This document shows positions 18,367 to 28,553 of a stretch of DNA of 64,000 bases, piece by piece. The first letter of the stretch is position 1. Every line of letters begins with the position of its first letter. Source of the stretch: Methylosinus sp. Sm6 (GTDB lineage Bacteria > Pseudomonadota > Alphaproteobacteria > Rhizobiales > Beijerinckiaceae). Made by a program: the position numbers and the translations under genes. The notes below the pieces were generated by a model, which saw only the letters and a list, made by a program, of their open reading frames with translations, did not search any database and was not told the origin of the DNA. The stretch lies in NCBI RefSeq assembly GCF_019802345.1, contig NZ_JAINDZ010000002.1, positions 158,603 through 222,602 of the forward strand. Reading direction: 5' to 3'.

Positions 18367-18448
18367 TTTTTTTTCACTCCGCCTGCGTCAGCTTTACGGA
18401 TGACGGGGCATGAGCATTGTCGCGAGCGTCGCCGGCGCGCCCGCTCGA
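18367..18448 (+). pseudogene. Fragment of TolC-like outer-membrane efflux gene
   Basis: The stretch encodes a divergent version of the signal-peptide end and first mature residues of the channel gene at 59625-61115 (SACV.F..DDG, then MSIVASVAG). One base is missing before the ATGAGC, which shifts the frame. The rest of the gene is absent: the match stops at the codons for S-P-L-E, where sequence from upstream of vapB begins. It lies in the same relative order to the copA remnant as in the intact locus. Confidence 0.75.
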
Positions 18449-18551
18449 ATGACGGGCTCGCGATCTGCTGCGCTTCTCGACGGATTGACCAATGCGCTGG
18501 CCACAAGAGATCTATCAAAAGATCTATCAAAGATCGTCACCGAGACGCGAG

Positions 18552-18841
18552 ATAACCGCGAGCGCCGGCAAGCCCACCGAAGGAAAAGCGACCGCCAAGC
18601 TGTTCATGCACGGCCGCAGCCAGGCCGTGCGCCTGCCAAAGGAGTTCCGCTTCGAGGGGAAAGAGGCGCGCGTCAGCAAGGAGGGCGACAAGGCGATCTT
18701 GGGAGCCGGTGCAAAAAAGAGCCGTTCGACGTGGAGGCTCGGCGCGCGCGGCTCGACGCCTTGGGCGCGCGGGACGTCTTGCCCGATGGTCTGCCCGACG
18801 ATCCGCCGCTCGAGCCCGACGACTCGATCTCATTCGATTGA
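18552..18841 (+). pseudogene. Decayed vapB antitoxin copy
   Basis: This is a copy of the vapB gene at 57499-57786. It shares [29 protein letters not shown] and FRFEGKE, then shifts frame after DKAIL. It has two lesions: the start ATG is ATA (18552-18554), and the gene is 290 bases against 288, a +2 frameshift near 18705-18715. The C-terminal [13 protein letters not shown] codons survive in the shifted frame. It cannot make a normal antitoxin. Confidence 0.88.
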
Positions 18842-18849
18842 CGCGGACG

Positions 18850-18875
18850 ATGTTGAACAAGCGGAGACTCTGGAT
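18850..18875 (+). pseudogene. vapC toxin remnant
   Basis: The ATG is followed directly by codons matching L-N-K-R-x-x-W-I of the intact vapC. About 34 bases encoding the first catalytic Asp (CLDTN) are deleted, and all similarity ends about 26 bases in. It marks the end of the inverted duplicate. Confidence 0.7.
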
Positions 18876-18927
18876 CTCCGTGCATTCTATCGTCTCTGCT
18901 TTCTCGATGGGCATCGTGGCGGCGCCG

Positions 18928-20019
18928 TCATTCGGCAGGCTCGTCGATATGATTGCCCGCTCGGGAAAGCGGCAAAACGATCTCGAAGATCGCGCCGCCG
19001 GCTGCGGAGGCTCTGTATTGCGCGCGGCCGTGATGCGCCTCTGCTATGGCGCGCACCACGGAGAGGCCGAGGCCCGCGCCGCCATGTCGACGCGAGCGTG
19101 AGGCTTCCGCCCGGCTGAATGTATCGAACGCATGGGGCGCGAAGTCGGGAGCGAGGCCCGGCCCCTGGTCCTCGACGGCGATCACGATGTCGTCCTCCTC
19201 CGCTCGCGTCGAAACGCGCAGGAGCCCCTGCGTCGCATAGCGTTTTGCGTTCTCGAGAAGGGCGAGCAGCGCCTGCCGCAATCGAACCCCGTCGCAGGCC
19301 AGGACGATTCGGCGGGTCTCGAGCTCGATCGTGAAGCCGGCCTCGACGAGAGCGGGCCGCATGGCGTCGACGGCCTGCCGAATCTCCTGCTCGAGATCGG
19401 TCGGCTCGAAACGCATCTCCAGACGGCGACTCTCCGACAATGTGACGATGCGCAAATCGTCGACGAGGCGCGACAAGCCTTCCACCTGCGACAGGAGATT
19501 GCGGAACAATTCGTCGCTCGGCGCGAACACGCCGTCGGCGAGGCCATGCAGCCGGCCTCGCAGGATCGTCAATGGCGTGCGGAGCTCATGCGCGATCGCG
19601 GCGTTCCAGGAGGCCATCGCCGCGACGCTATCCTCGAGGCGTTGCGCCATCGCATTGAAGTCGTCCACCAGTCGAGCTGTTTCACCCAGCGATCTGTCGC
19701 CGGGCGAGGCCCGCGCCGTGAGATCGCCGGCGGCGATGCGGCGCGCGCCTTCGGCGAGCGACTCGAGGGGAACGAGAATCCGCTTCGTCAGGCGGAGCGC
19801 CGCGAAGATCGCGATGACGAGAGCAAAGAGCAGCAGGACCGCGATAAGTACGAAGTCCGGCGCCTCGGGAAGAAGCGGCGGCGGCCCGGGCGGCGGCGGG
19901 TAGTAGGTCAGATAGATGCCGTAGAAGGTGAAGGAGCCGACGAAAACGATCATGACGGCGACGGCGACGACCGCGCTCATCGACAGCGTGATCTGTCGGC
20001 TCAAACGATGGCGGCTCAT
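18928..20019 (-). CDS. Sensor histidine kinase, BaeS-like
   Basis: The 363-residue inner-membrane kinase has two helices (about residues 10-32 and 52-74). Between them is only a ~20-residue Pro-rich loop, [22 protein letters not shown] domain follows, with the H-box [14 protein letters not shown] (His near 143), the N-box LLENAKRYA, and the ATP-binding G-boxes DQGPGLAP and [10 protein letters not shown]. It should phosphorylate the regulator encoded just upstream; the ATG overlaps that gene's stop by four bases. With so small a periplasmic part, the signal is probably read in or at the membrane. The divergent RND pump suggests envelope stress or toxic compounds as the input. Confidence 0.88.
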   Translation of the reverse strand: MSRHRLSRQITLSMSAVVAVAVMIVFVGSFTFYGIYLTYYPPPPGPPPLLPEAPDFVLIAVLLLFALVIAIFAALRLTKRILVPLESLAEGARRIAAGDLTARASPGDRSLGETARLVDDFNAMAQRLEDSVAAMASWNAAIAHELRTPLTILRGRLHGLADGVFAPSDELFRNLLSQVEGLSRLVDDLRIVTLSESRRLEMRFEPTDLEQEIRQAVDAMRPALVEAGFTIELETRRIVLACDGVRLRQALLALLENAKRYATQGLLRVSTRAEEDDIVIAVEDQGPGLAPDFAPHAFDTFSRAEASRSRRHGGAGLGLSVVRAIAEAHHGRAQYRASAAGGAIFEIVLPLSRAGNHIDEPAE

Positions 20020-20702
20020 GGCGTCGCCAGCCGATAGCCGACGCCGCGCACGACATTCATCAGCCCGGTCGCGCCGCCTTCGTCGAGCTTGCGGCGCAGA
20101 TTGCTCATATGACTGTCGACGGTCCGCTCGAGCGCGTCGCCGCCGGGCAGACAAGCGTCCACCAGCTCGCCGCGGGTGAACGCGCGCGAGGGCGATTTCG
20201 CCATATGGGCGAGGAGGCGGAATTCCGTCAGCGTCAAGGGCAGCGTCGCCGTGGCGTCGCCGTCTCGCACCTTGGCGAGAAAGCTCTGGAGATCGATCTC
20301 GAGCTTGCCGATGCGCAAGACGGCGCTGTCGGCGCGTGCATTGGTTCGCCGCAGAACCGCTTTCACGCGCGCGACGATTTCCGCCGGATTGAACGGCTTC
20401 ACCACATAATCGTCGGCGCCGAGACGCAGTCCCTGCAGGCGCTCTATGTCCTCGTCGAGCGCGGTAATCATGATGACCGGCGTGTCGCCGCGGCGCCGCA
20501 GCTCGGCCAGAGTCTCCCAGCCGTCGACATTCGGCATGTTCACATCCAGCAAGACGATGTCCGGCTTCAGAATCACATGTTGATCGAGCGCGATCCGGCC
20601 ATCCGCCGCGCTCACGGTTCGTAGCCCTTCCCGCGCCAGATAGGCTTCCAGAATCGCGGTGATGTCCGCTTCGTCGTCGGCGATGAGAACGAGCTCGTTC
20701 AT
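20016..20702 (-). CDS. OmpR-family response regulator, BaeR-like
   Basis: The 228-residue protein has a receiver domain (IADDEAD, phospho-acceptor Asp in LLDVNMP near residue 52, switch Thr in MITA, Lys in YVVKPF). A winged-helix DNA-binding domain follows (LTLTEFRLLAHMAKSPSRAF, HMSNLRRKL, VRGVGYRL). The frame is open 37 codons further, but the ATG at 20702 begins the standard MNELVLIADD. It is first in a two-gene unit with the kinase and is divergent from the RND adaptor 238 bases away, so it probably controls both. Confidence 0.9.
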   Translation of the reverse strand: MNELVLIADDEADITAILEAYLAREGLRTVSAADGRIALDQHVILKPDIVLLDVNMPNVDGWETLAELRRRGDTPVIMITALDEDIERLQGLRLGADDYVVKPFNPAEIVARVKAVLRRTNARADSAVLRIGKLEIDLQSFLAKVRDGDATATLPLTLTEFRLLAHMAKSPSRAFTRGELVDACLPGGDALERTVDSHMSNLRRKLDEGGATGLMNVVRGVGYRLATP

Positions 20703-20849
20703 TGTCGAACGCTCGCGGGCTTGCTGGATAGGCTCACATCGGTCCTCGCGGGTCGGACGGCGCCTTCGCGCTCTCTCCGCCTCGACATATGGCCGAATTT
20801 CCAGCCGCTGCAAACGCTCCCGACGACTCGGAATGACAGGCGTCGGCGG

Positions 20850-20871
20850 TCTCCATCAAATCTCCATCAAA
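20850..20871. promoter_or_regulatory. Tandem 11-bp repeats, likely response-regulator site
   Basis: TCTCCATCAAA occurs twice in tandem (20850-20860 and 20861-20871), followed by a third TCTG start. An 11-base period places both on one DNA face, as OmpR-family dimers need. The E. coli BaeR box contains TCTCCAT, which matches. The site sits between the regulator and the pump genes. Confidence 0.6.
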
Positions 20872-20940
20872 TCTGCGCGATCCGCGAACGGCGACGGCGT
20901 AGGTCACGATCCGACCCGATATCTCCTCGAGAGCGCGCCC

Positions 20941-22134
20941 ATGGATATTCGCTCGGCGATCGCCATCTTCACCGCCGCCGCCGCGCTCGCCGGATGCGAT
21001 TTTCAATCGAGCGACCGAGGCGAGGCGCCCCCCGCGCGGCCCGAGGTGGGCGTCGTCACCTTGCATCCACGAAATGTCGCCATCGCCTCCGAGCTGCCTG
21101 GCCGCGTCGTCGCGTCGCTGGTGGCGGAGGTGCGGCCACAGGTCGCGGGGATCATTCAGCAGCGGCTGTTCCAGGAGGGCGGCGAGGTCGCCGAGGGCGC
21201 GCCGCTCTATCAGATCGATCCCGGGCCCTATCGCGCCGCTCACGACAGCGCCGTCGCCGCCTCGCAGAAGGCCGAGGCCTCTGTGCCCAGCGCTCGAGCC
21301 AAGGTCGAGCGCTACCAGGGATTGAGCAAGAAGAACGCCGTCAGCACGCAGGATCTGGAGACGGCCGTCGCGGCGCTGGCCCAGGCGCGCGCCGATGTGG
21401 CGACCGCACGGGCGAATGTCGCGAGCGCCAAGATCAATCTCGACCATACGACGATCAAGGCGCCGATCGGCGGCCGCGCCGACAAATCCTCGCTGACGCA
21501 AGGCGCGCTGGTGACCGCCGGTCAGGCCGACACGCTCACCACGATCCGCACGCTCGATCCGATCCATGTCGACCTCGCCCGATCGAGCGCCGCCATGCTC
21601 GATCTGCGACAGGCCATCGACGAGGGCCGCATCAGATTGTCGGAGCGCACTGTCGAGGTGAGGCTGAGGCTCGAGAATGGCCGGGTCTATCCGATGACGG
21701 GTCGGCTCGAATTCACAGAGGCCAAGGTCAGCCAGACGACCGGAACCGTGACGATGCGCGCGACCTTCCCCAATCCGTCGCGCCTGCTGCTGCCGGGAAT
21801 GTATGTCCGCGCGATCGTCGAGGAAGGCGTCGCGCCCGGCGGCTTCCTCGTCCCGCAGCGCGCCGTCGTCCGCAATGTCAAGGGCGAGGCGACCGCGCTG
21901 GCGCTCGGCAAGGACGACAAGATCGAGGAGCGCGTGCTCACGATCGTCAAGGCCGTCGGCAATAATTGGCTGGTCACGGCGGGGCTCGGCGATGGCGACC
22001 GTGTGGTGGTCGAAGGCCTTCGGCTCGTGCGCGCCGGGCAGCAGGCGAGAGGCGTCGAGGTCGTGATCGACGACGCCACCGGCGAGCTGCGCGAGCGCGA
22101 GCCGACGATTGCGAAAATCAAGGCGAAAGGCTGA
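20941..22134 (+). CDS. RND efflux periplasmic adaptor lipoprotein (AcrA/MexA family)
   Basis: The 397-residue protein has a lipoprotein signal ending at LAGC (Cys19). It has the usual adaptor order: [20 protein letters not shown] lipoyl half, an alpha-hairpin rich in Ala and Gln (about 95-165), the second lipoyl half [14 protein letters not shown], and a beta-barrel ([15 protein letters not shown]). It links the inner-membrane pump encoded five bases later to an outer-membrane channel. No channel gene adjoins it. The frame is open upstream, but this ATG alone gives the signal peptide. Confidence 0.92.
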   Translation: MDIRSAIAIFTAAAALAGCDFQSSDRGEAPPARPEVGVVTLHPRNVAIASELPGRVVASLVAEVRPQVAGIIQQRLFQEGGEVAEGAPLYQIDPGPYRAAHDSAVAASQKAEASVPSARAKVERYQGLSKKNAVSTQDLETAVAALAQARADVATARANVASAKINLDHTTIKAPIGGRADKSSLTQGALVTAGQADTLTTIRTLDPIHVDLARSSAAMLDLRQAIDEGRIRLSERTVEVRLRLENGRVYPMTGRLEFTEAKVSQTTGTVTMRATFPNPSRLLLPGMYVRAIVEEGVAPGGFLVPQRAVVRNVKGEATALALGKDDKIEERVLTIVKAVGNNWLVTAGLGDGDRVVVEGLRLVRAGQQARGVEVVIDDATGELREREPTIAKIKAKG

Positions 22135-22139
22135 CGCGC

Positions 22140-25100
22140 GTGATCTCGGCGTTTTTCATCGTTCGTTCGATCTTCGCCTGCGTGATCGCGATCGTCGTCA
22201 TGCTCGGCGGCCTGCTGGCGCTCATCGGCCTGCCGGTTTCGCAATATCCGGAGATCGCGCCGCCGACGATCCAGGTCGCCGCCACCTATCCCGGCGCCGA
22301 TGCGCGGACGGTCGAGAATTCGGTCACCAAGATCATCGAGCAAGGCATGACCGGCCTCGACCATCTCGACTATATGACGTCGACGTCGACCTCGACCGGC
22401 CAGGCCGACATCACTCTCACCTTCACCAACGCCGCCAATTCCGATGTGGCGCAGATGCAGGTGCAGAACAAGCTGCAGCTCGTCACCGCGCTGCTGCCGA
22501 CCATGGTCCAGTCCAATGGCCTCACCGTCACCAAATCCTCGAGCGCCTTTTTGATGGTCGTCGGTTTCGTCTCGACCGACGGCAAGATGACCGACACGGA
22601 TCTGTCGGATTACGTCAAGAGCGCGCTCAATGACACGCTGAAACGAGTCGAAGGCGTCGGCGCCACCCAGCTCTTCGGCGCCGGCTATGCGATGCGCATA
22701 TGGCTCGATCCGGACAGGCTCGCCGAATATGCGCTGATCCCGAGCGATGTCGCGAGCGCGATTCAGGCGCAGAATGCGCAAGTGTCGGCAGGACAGCTCG
22801 GCGGTCTGCCGGCGCGCAGAGGGCAGCAGCTCAACGCCACCGTCACGGCGCAGAGCCGCCTGCAGACGCCCGAGCAGTTTCGGAATGTCATCGTGAAAAG
22901 CGCGGCCGACGGCTCGCTGGTCCGCATCGGCGATGTCGCGACCGTCGAGCTCGGCGCCGAGGATTATGTCAGCGCCTCGACCTATAATGGCGCGCCAGCG
23001 ACCGGCCTCGCCATTAATCTGGCGACGGGCGCGAATGCGGTGCGTACGGCCGCGTTGGTGAAGGCGGCGATCGATCGACTCGCGCCGACTTTCCCCGAAG
23101 GAATGAAGGTCGTCTATCCCTACGACACGACGCCTTTCGTCAAAATCTCGATCGAGCAGGTGACGCACACGCTGATCGAGGCGATCGCGCTCGTCTTTCT
23201 TGTCATGCTGGCCTTTCTGCACAATATTCGCGCCACGCTCATTCCGACGCTCGCCGTGCCGGTGGTGCTGCTCGGAACCTTCGGCGTTCTGGCGGTGGCG
23301 GGATATTCGATCAACACGCTCACCATGTTCGCCATGGTGCTGGCGATCGGGCTCCTGGTCGACGACGCCATCGTCGTGGTCGAGAATGTCGAGCGCATCA
23401 TGCATGAGGAAGGACTGTCGCCACGCGAGGCGACGGTCAAATCCATGCGCGAGATCACCGGCGCGCTCATCGGCGTCACGACGGTCTTGTCCGCGGTCTT
23501 CGTGCCGATGGCCTTCTTCGGCGGCTCGGTCGGCGTCATCTATCGCCAGTTCTCGGTCACCATCGTTGCGGCCATGGCGCTGTCGGTCGGCGTCGCGTTG
23601 ATCCTGACGCCGGCGCTCTGCGCAACGCTTCTGCGTCCGCCGAATCCGGGCGCCGAAAAGGCCGGCTTGTTCCGCTGGCTCGATCGCGAGATGGAACGCG
23701 GCGCCGACGCCTATCGAGATGGCGCGCACGCTGTTCTGCGGCGCCCGAGACGCGGCTTCGCGGCTCTGGCCGTGATGACGATCGCGGCCGCCGCGCTGTT
23801 CACGCGCCTGCCGAGCTCATTCCTGCCGCAGGAGGATCAGGGCTATCTGATGGTCAGCGTGCAGCTGCCTGTCGGCGCGACCAGCGACCGCACGGAACGC
23901 GCGCTCGATCAGGTGACGCGCTACTTCCTCGATCGGGAGAATAAGGCTGTCGACGGCGTCATGACGGTGAGAGGCTTCGCCTTCAGCGGACTCGGCCAGA
24001 ATGTCGGCATGGCCTTCGTGGGCCTGCGCGACTTTTCGGAACGCAAGGCGTCCGACCTCTCCGCGACCGCGGTGACGGAGCGCGCGACGGCGGCGCTCGC
24101 CGGCATTCGCGACGCACAGGTCTTCGTGCTGGCGCCGCCGGCGATCGAGGGATTGGGCACGAGCAGCGGCTTCGATTTCTATCTCGAGGATATGACCGGC
24201 GCCGGCCACGAAAAGCTCTTGGCCGCGCGCGACCATCTGCTCGCCGCATCGGCGCGAAGCAGGCTCTTGAACGGCGTGCGGCCGAACGGCCAGGACGACA
24301 CGCCGCAATTTGCGATCGAGGTCGATCAGGACAAAGCGAGCGCCCTCGGCGTCGGACTTTCCGACGTCAACGCCACGCTGTCGACGGCCTGGGGCGGCGC
24401 CTATGTGAACGACTTCATCGATCGCGGCCGCGTCAAGAAAGTCTATCTGCAATCGGCGGCCGATTTCCGCATGCAGCCGGACGATCTCGACCGCTGGCAT
24501 GTCCGCACTGCATCGGGCGAGATGGCGCCTTTCTCGTCCTTCGCGTCCGGTCGCTGGGCATTCATCTCGCCGCGCCTCGAGCGCTACAATGGATCGCCCG
24601 CCGTTCAGATTCAGGGCGAGGCCGCGATCGGCGCCAGCTCCGGCGACGCCATGACGGAGATCGACCGTCTCGTCGCCGGCCTGCCGCCCGGATTCTCCCA
24701 TGAGTGGGCCAGCCTGTCGCGGCAGGAGCGCCTCTCGGGCAACCAGGCCACGGCGCTCTATGCGATCTCGCTCCTCGTCGTTTTTCTATGCCTCGCCGCG
24801 CTCTATGAGAGCTGGACGGTCCCGCTCGCCGTCATGCTGTGCGCGCCGATCGGTGTGCTCGGCGCGCTCGTCGCGGCGCTGATGTTCGGCGAGGCCAATG
24901 ACGTCTATTTCAAGGTCGGCCTGCTGACGACGATCGGTCTCGTCGCCAAGAACGCTATTCTGATCGTCGAATTCGCCATCGACCATCAAAGGGCGGGCAT
25001 GGATGTGTTTGAAGCGACGCTGCTCGCGGCGCGCCAGCGGCTGCGTCCGATCGTCATGACCTCCTTCGCCTTCATTCTCGGCGTCGCGCCGCTCGCCTTC

Positions 25101-25256
25101 GCCCGTGGCGCCGGCTCGGCCGCGCAAAATGCGATCGGCGTCGGCGTCATGGGCGGCATGATCGCGGCGACGACGCTCGCCATCTTCTTCGTTCCTCTGC
25201 TGCTCGTCGGCGTGCGCGGCGTCTTCGAGGACGGAAGCGGATGGTTGCGCCGATGA
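22140..25256 (+). CDS. RND efflux permease, HAE1/AcrB family
   Basis: The 1038-residue inner-membrane pump begins with a GTG in a typical AcrB N-terminus ([20 protein letters not shown]). It has twelve expected helices and two large periplasmic loops. The proton-relay helix is visible in [20 protein letters not shown] near residue 405. The family signatures [12 protein letters not shown] and [14 protein letters not shown] are present. It exports hydrophobic drugs, solvents or bile-like compounds by proton antiport. Length matches AcrB (1049). The start is only five bases after the adaptor stop, so they are co-translated. Confidence 0.93.
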   Translation: MISAFFIVRSIFACVIAIVVMLGGLLALIGLPVSQYPEIAPPTIQVAATYPGADARTVENSVTKIIEQGMTGLDHLDYMTSTSTSTGQADITLTFTNAANSDVAQMQVQNKLQLVTALLPTMVQSNGLTVTKSSSAFLMVVGFVSTDGKMTDTDLSDYVKSALNDTLKRVEGVGATQLFGAGYAMRIWLDPDRLAEYALIPSDVASAIQAQNAQVSAGQLGGLPARRGQQLNATVTAQSRLQTPEQFRNVIVKSAADGSLVRIGDVATVELGAEDYVSASTYNGAPATGLAINLATGANAVRTAALVKAAIDRLAPTFPEGMKVVYPYDTTPFVKISIEQVTHTLIEAIALVFLVMLAFLHNIRATLIPTLAVPVVLLGTFGVLAVAGYSINTLTMFAMVLAIGLLVDDAIVVVENVERIMHEEGLSPREATVKSMREITGALIGVTTVLSAVFVPMAFFGGSVGVIYRQFSVTIVAAMALSVGVALILTPALCATLLRPPNPGAEKAGLFRWLDREMERGADAYRDGAHAVLRRPRRGFAALAVMTIAAAALFTRLPSSFLPQEDQGYLMVSVQLPVGATSDRTERALDQVTRYFLDRENKAVDGVMTVRGFAFSGLGQNVGMAFVGLRDFSERKASDLSATAVTERATAALAGIRDAQVFVLAPPAIEGLGTSSGFDFYLEDMTGAGHEKLLAARDHLLAASARSRLLNGVRPNGQDDTPQFAIEVDQDKASALGVGLSDVNATLSTAWGGAYVNDFIDRGRVKKVYLQSAADFRMQPDDLDRWHVRTASGEMAPFSSFASGRWAFISPRLERYNGSPAVQIQGEAAIGASSGDAMTEIDRLVAGLPPGFSHEWASLSRQERLSGNQATALYAISLLVVFLCLAALYESWTVPLAVMLCAPIGVLGALVAALMFGEANDVYFKVGLLTTIGLVAKNAILIVEFAIDHQRAGMDVFEATLLAARQRLRPIVMTSFAFILGVAPLAFARGAGSAAQNAIGVGVMGGMIAATTLAIFFVPLLLVGVRGVFEDGSGWLRR

Positions 25257-25628
25257 GCGCTGCGGAGGCGGGCAAGAGCGAGCCGAAGAACGGGCGGCCT
25301 TGTCGAAAAGGGCGAGACCATAGCCTGGACAAATTCCGAGCGGCGTAGCGCGCCTTCGTATTCGCTCGCGATCGTCGCGATAGCCGCTGATCGTCACACG
25401 CGCGCGCCAGCTGCGCCAGTCGCGTGCATGTGGGACCGCGCACGAAGGCGCTCTTGTTCGGAAGTCTTACAATTCCAAATTTGCCGGAATGCGATAGCTA
25501 AACTGCTATTGCAATTGAGCAAAATCATAATCTGCAAATGTTTCAACATGAGCTGTGCCGCAATTGACCCATATGGCTCAGTTTATAGGATAAGCGAAAG
25601 ATATGTTGATGTAATGTGAAGGGAAAAC
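25257..25628. promoter_or_regulatory. Intergenic region with siderophore-operon promoter
   Basis: There is no gene here. TTGACC (25564-25569) and TAGGAT (25586-25591) form a plausible sigma-70 promoter with 16-base spacing. A Shine-Dalgarno AAGGGA lies before the receptor ATG. Upstream is an imperfect palindrome, GC(G)ATAGC...GCTATTGC (about 25490-25512), and AT-rich ATCATAATC-like text to about 25535. These could bind an iron regulator (Fur, Irr or RirA), but no clean consensus is visible. Confidence 0.45.
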
Positions 25629-27983
25629 ATGAATACGCTCTGCCCATGCCGCGCCACGACCTCGAGTCGTTCCCGAGTAAAAAAACGGTCGGACAGCCGG
25701 CCCGATGGGGGCAGATTGCTGAGCGCCGCGGCGCTTCTGCTCTTGAGCGCGGACGCGGCTGCGCAGGCGGAGCCCGCCGTGACCTCCTTGCCGGCCGTGG
25801 CCGTCGATGCGCCCAAAGAGAAGCCGCGGCCGGTCGTGCGGCAGAACGCAGCCGCGACGCGCGTCGCGCGGACGCGAGCACGCGCCGCGACGACGCCCGC
25901 GCAGAGACATGCGCCGTCGCCAACGGTCTCTGCGACGCCATCGAGCGCGTCCGCGCCTTTTGCGGCGCCCGCGCGAGCGGAGCTCGGCAACCTGCCGAAG
26001 GAATATGCCGGCGGCCAGGCGGCGCGCGGCGCGCGTCTCGGCATGCTCGGCAATCGCGATTTTCTGGACACGCCTTTCAATGTGACGAGCTACACGTCGA
26101 AGCTCATCGAGAACCAGCAGGCGCGCACGCTCTCCGATGTTCTCGAGAACGATCCCTCCGTACGCTTCACCGTCTCTTCCGGTCAGGTCCGCGAGAATTT
26201 TCGCATCCGCGGCTTTTCCGTTCTCGTGAGCGAGACGGCGCTCAATGGGCTCTACGGCGTCGCGCCGGACGGACGCGTGCCGACGGAGTTTCTAGAGCGA
26301 GTCGAGGTGTTGAAAGGACCAGCGGCTCTGCTGAGCGGCATGGCTCCATATGGCGCGGTCGGCGGATCGATCAATCTCGTCACCAAGCAGGCCGGCGATA
26401 CGCCGGTCACGAGAGTCACCGGCGATTATACGTCGAACTCGCAATTCGGGACGCATATCGACATCGGCAGGCGCTTCGGCCAGGACAACGCCTTCGGCAT
26501 TCGTTTCAACGGCGTGTATCGTGGCGGCGACACGACGCTCGATTATCAATCTCGTGAGCGCGGGCTCGAGGCGCTCGCGCTCGACTATCGCGGCGTGAAG
26601 CTGCGCATCGCGCTCGACGCTTATTTCAACCAGGAGGTCGCCCGCGGCGGCGTGCCGATGATGGCGAGCTTCACCGGAACGGGCGTCGCCGCCGCGCCGG
26701 ATTCCAGCAACAATATTTTCCGCGGACTCTCTGGCCGCATGAACAATTCCGGCGCCATGGGGCGTGCGGAATATGATCTCGCCGATAATGTCACGCTGTT
26801 CGCGAGCGCGGGCGCGATCGACGCCCGCTTCAACGGGCTGACGAACTCGACCGTCGCGACCAATGTCAATGTGCTCGGACGCTACAACGGAACCGCCATT
26901 AATCTGCGCGGCTATACAGACACGATTTCGTTTCAAGGCGGCCTGCGCGCCGACTTCCGAACTTTCGACATCGGGCATCGATTGTCCTTGAGCGCGGCCA
27001 ATCTCGAGTCGAAGACCGGCTCGGCCTTTCAGCGCGGCTCGGCCTTTGTGTCGAGCATTTATTTTCCCGTCACGCCGCTCGTCGCGCGCGATCCGGGAGA
27101 AGCGCCGAAGTCGACCGATACGACGCTGTCGAGCATCGCCCTCGCCGATACGCTCTCGGCCTTCGACGATCGCGCGCAGCTCATTCTCGGCCTGCGCGCG
27201 CAGCGTGTTCAGGCGAAGAGCTATAATGCGACCGGCGCCGAGACGAACTATTACGACGAGAGCGCGGTGACGCCTGCTTTCGGCCTCATCGTCAAGCCTC
27301 TGCCGATGCCCATGTCGGTCTACGCCAATTACATCGAAGGCCTGACCCAGGGCGACCGCGTCACCGACACGACGGCGAACTATAATCAGATGTTTCCGCC
27401 CTATAAGTCGCGGCAGATCGAGACGGGCGTCAAATGGGACGCCGGAACCGTCGCCAACACGCTGAGCTTCTATGAGATCGAGAAGCCGAGCCTCATCAAG
27501 AGCGGCAATGTCTACAATTCCGACGGACGTCAGCGCAATCAAGGCATAGAATGGAACGTGTTCGGCGAAATCGTCGAAGGCGTGCGCATTCTCGGCGGCG
27601 CGGCCTATACGATCGGCGTGCTCACCAAGACGGCGAATGGCCAGCTCGACGGCAAGACCGCCTATGGCACGCCGAAATGGCAGGTCAATCTCGGAGGCGA
27701 ATGGGACACGCCATTCGTTCCGGGCCTGACGCTCGAAGGACGCGTCGTCTACACGAGCGCGCAATTCGTCAACTCCGCCAATACGCAGAAAATTCCCGAA
27801 TGGGCGCGCCTCGACGCGGGCCTTCGCTATTCGACGCAGCTCGTCGACAAGAAAGTCACCTTCCGCGCCAATGCGAATAATCTGCTCGATCACAATTATT
27901 GGGCCGGGTCCTATTTCGCGGATGGCATCGTCACATTGAGCTCGCCGCGAACGGTTCTCATGTCTGCGACCGTCGATTTCTGA
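25629..27983 (+). CDS. TonB-dependent siderophore receptor
   Basis: The 784-residue outer-membrane receptor has a long signal peptide ending near AAAQA (about residue 47). A TonB-box-like LPAVAVDAP comes next, then an unusual ~60-residue Ala/Arg/Pro linker. The plug follows (DVLENDPSVRF, NFRIRGFSV, RVEVLKGPAALL, GGSINLVTKQA). The beta-barrel ends in the terminal Phe of SATVDF. There is no signalling STN domain, so it is not a FecA-type transducer. It heads the siderophore unit and is presumed to import the ferric form of the product made downstream. Substrate assignment rests on position only. Confidence 0.92.
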   Translation: MNTLCPCRATTSSRSRVKKRSDSRPDGGRLLSAAALLLLSADAAAQAEPAVTSLPAVAVDAPKEKPRPVVRQNAAATRVARTRARAATTPAQRHAPSPTVSATPSSASAPFAAPARAELGNLPKEYAGGQAARGARLGMLGNRDFLDTPFNVTSYTSKLIENQQARTLSDVLENDPSVRFTVSSGQVRENFRIRGFSVLVSETALNGLYGVAPDGRVPTEFLERVEVLKGPAALLSGMAPYGAVGGSINLVTKQAGDTPVTRVTGDYTSNSQFGTHIDIGRRFGQDNAFGIRFNGVYRGGDTTLDYQSRERGLEALALDYRGVKLRIALDAYFNQEVARGGVPMMASFTGTGVAAAPDSSNNIFRGLSGRMNNSGAMGRAEYDLADNVTLFASAGAIDARFNGLTNSTVATNVNVLGRYNGTAINLRGYTDTISFQGGLRADFRTFDIGHRLSLSAANLESKTGSAFQRGSAFVSSIYFPVTPLVARDPGEAPKSTDTTLSSIALADTLSAFDDRAQLILGLRAQRVQAKSYNATGAETNYYDESAVTPAFGLIVKPLPMPMSVYANYIEGLTQGDRVTDTTANYNQMFPPYKSRQIETGVKWDAGTVANTLSFYEIEKPSLIKSGNVYNSDGRQRNQGIEWNVFGEIVEGVRILGGAAYTIGVLTKTANGQLDGKTAYGTPKWQVNLGGEWDTPFVPGLTLEGRVVYTSAQFVNSANTQKIPEWARLDAGLRYSTQLVDKKVTFRANANNLLDHNYWAGSYFADGIVTLSSPRTVLMSATVDF

Positions 27984-27993
27984 GGACAGCGAA

Positions 27994-28257
27994 ATGTCGG
28001 CGGCGCTCTTCCATTCGTCGGCTCTCGCGCTCGTCCTCGCCGGCTCGGCCTGCATCTATGGCGCCTCGCCGCGGCAATCGCTCTTGCGCGTTCGGCGGCG
28101 GAGAGCCGGCGTCTTCGCTGTCGCTTTACTCCTCGCCGCTTGGATGGTCTGGCGGAGTCGTCTCGAATCCACGACGGCCTTCTTCACGACGCTCGCCGCG
28201 CTGATGCCGCTGCTGATCGCATGGCCGTGCCTCGCCGCCCTGAGAAAGAGGAAATAG
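27994..28257 (+). CDS. Small membrane protein of siderophore-uptake cluster (DUF3325-like)
   Basis: The 87-residue protein has three predicted helices: residues 6-23, 39-48 extended, and 60-78. It has a basic RRRRAG turn and a KRK end. It begins ten bases after the receptor stop. Small proteins of this type (DUF3325) often sit between TonB receptors and PepSY proteins in iron clusters, where they are thought to help siderophore reduction at the inner membrane. Family assignment is by size, topology and position and is not certain. Confidence 0.65.
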   Translation: MSAALFHSSALALVLAGSACIYGASPRQSLLRVRRRRAGVFAVALLLAAWMVWRSRLESTTAFFTTLAALMPLLIAWPCLAALRKRK

Positions 28258-28259
28258 GC

Positions 28260-28544
28260 ATGACGGAGTTTCGCTCCGATTGGCTGAGCAAGAGCGTCGC
28301 CGGCTCTGTCTTCGGCTTCACTTTGGCGATCGCGGTCGCCGGGCTCTTCGCCGTCGCGGGACCGGGCGGCCTCGAGGCGCGCAACAAATATCAATTCGTC
28401 ATGTGGCTCGTCGCGCCGATCTGGCTCTGCGTCGCGAGCCTCGTCTTCTTCTTTCGCAGCGGCCGCGCCGCTCTTTTGTGGCTCGGCGGCGCAAATCTTC
28501 TCGCCTTCGGCGGGCTCTATCTCTGTCGGCGGCTTCTGCACTGA
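28260..28544 (+). CDS. Small membrane protein, iron-uptake DUF3649-like
   Basis: The 94-residue protein has three helices (about 13-34, 45-66 and 71-88) with the pattern WLSKSVAGSVFGFTLA and RSGRAALLWLGGANLL. This fits the DUF3649 iron-uptake family found beside PepSY reductases. Its ATG is two bases after the previous stop, so translation is coupled. A longer in-frame start at 28140 would overlap the preceding gene and is rejected. Confidence 0.7.
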   Translation: MTEFRSDWLSKSVAGSVFGFTLAIAVAGLFAVAGPGGLEARNKYQFVMWLVAPIWLCVASLVFFFRSGRAALLWLGGANLLAFGGLYLCRRLLH

Positions 28545-28553
28545 GGACGAGCA

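Noticed and set aside
21687..23729. 680-codon open frame antisense to the RND genes
   Set aside because: Asp/Arg/His-rich shadow of two well-supported genes on the plus strand.
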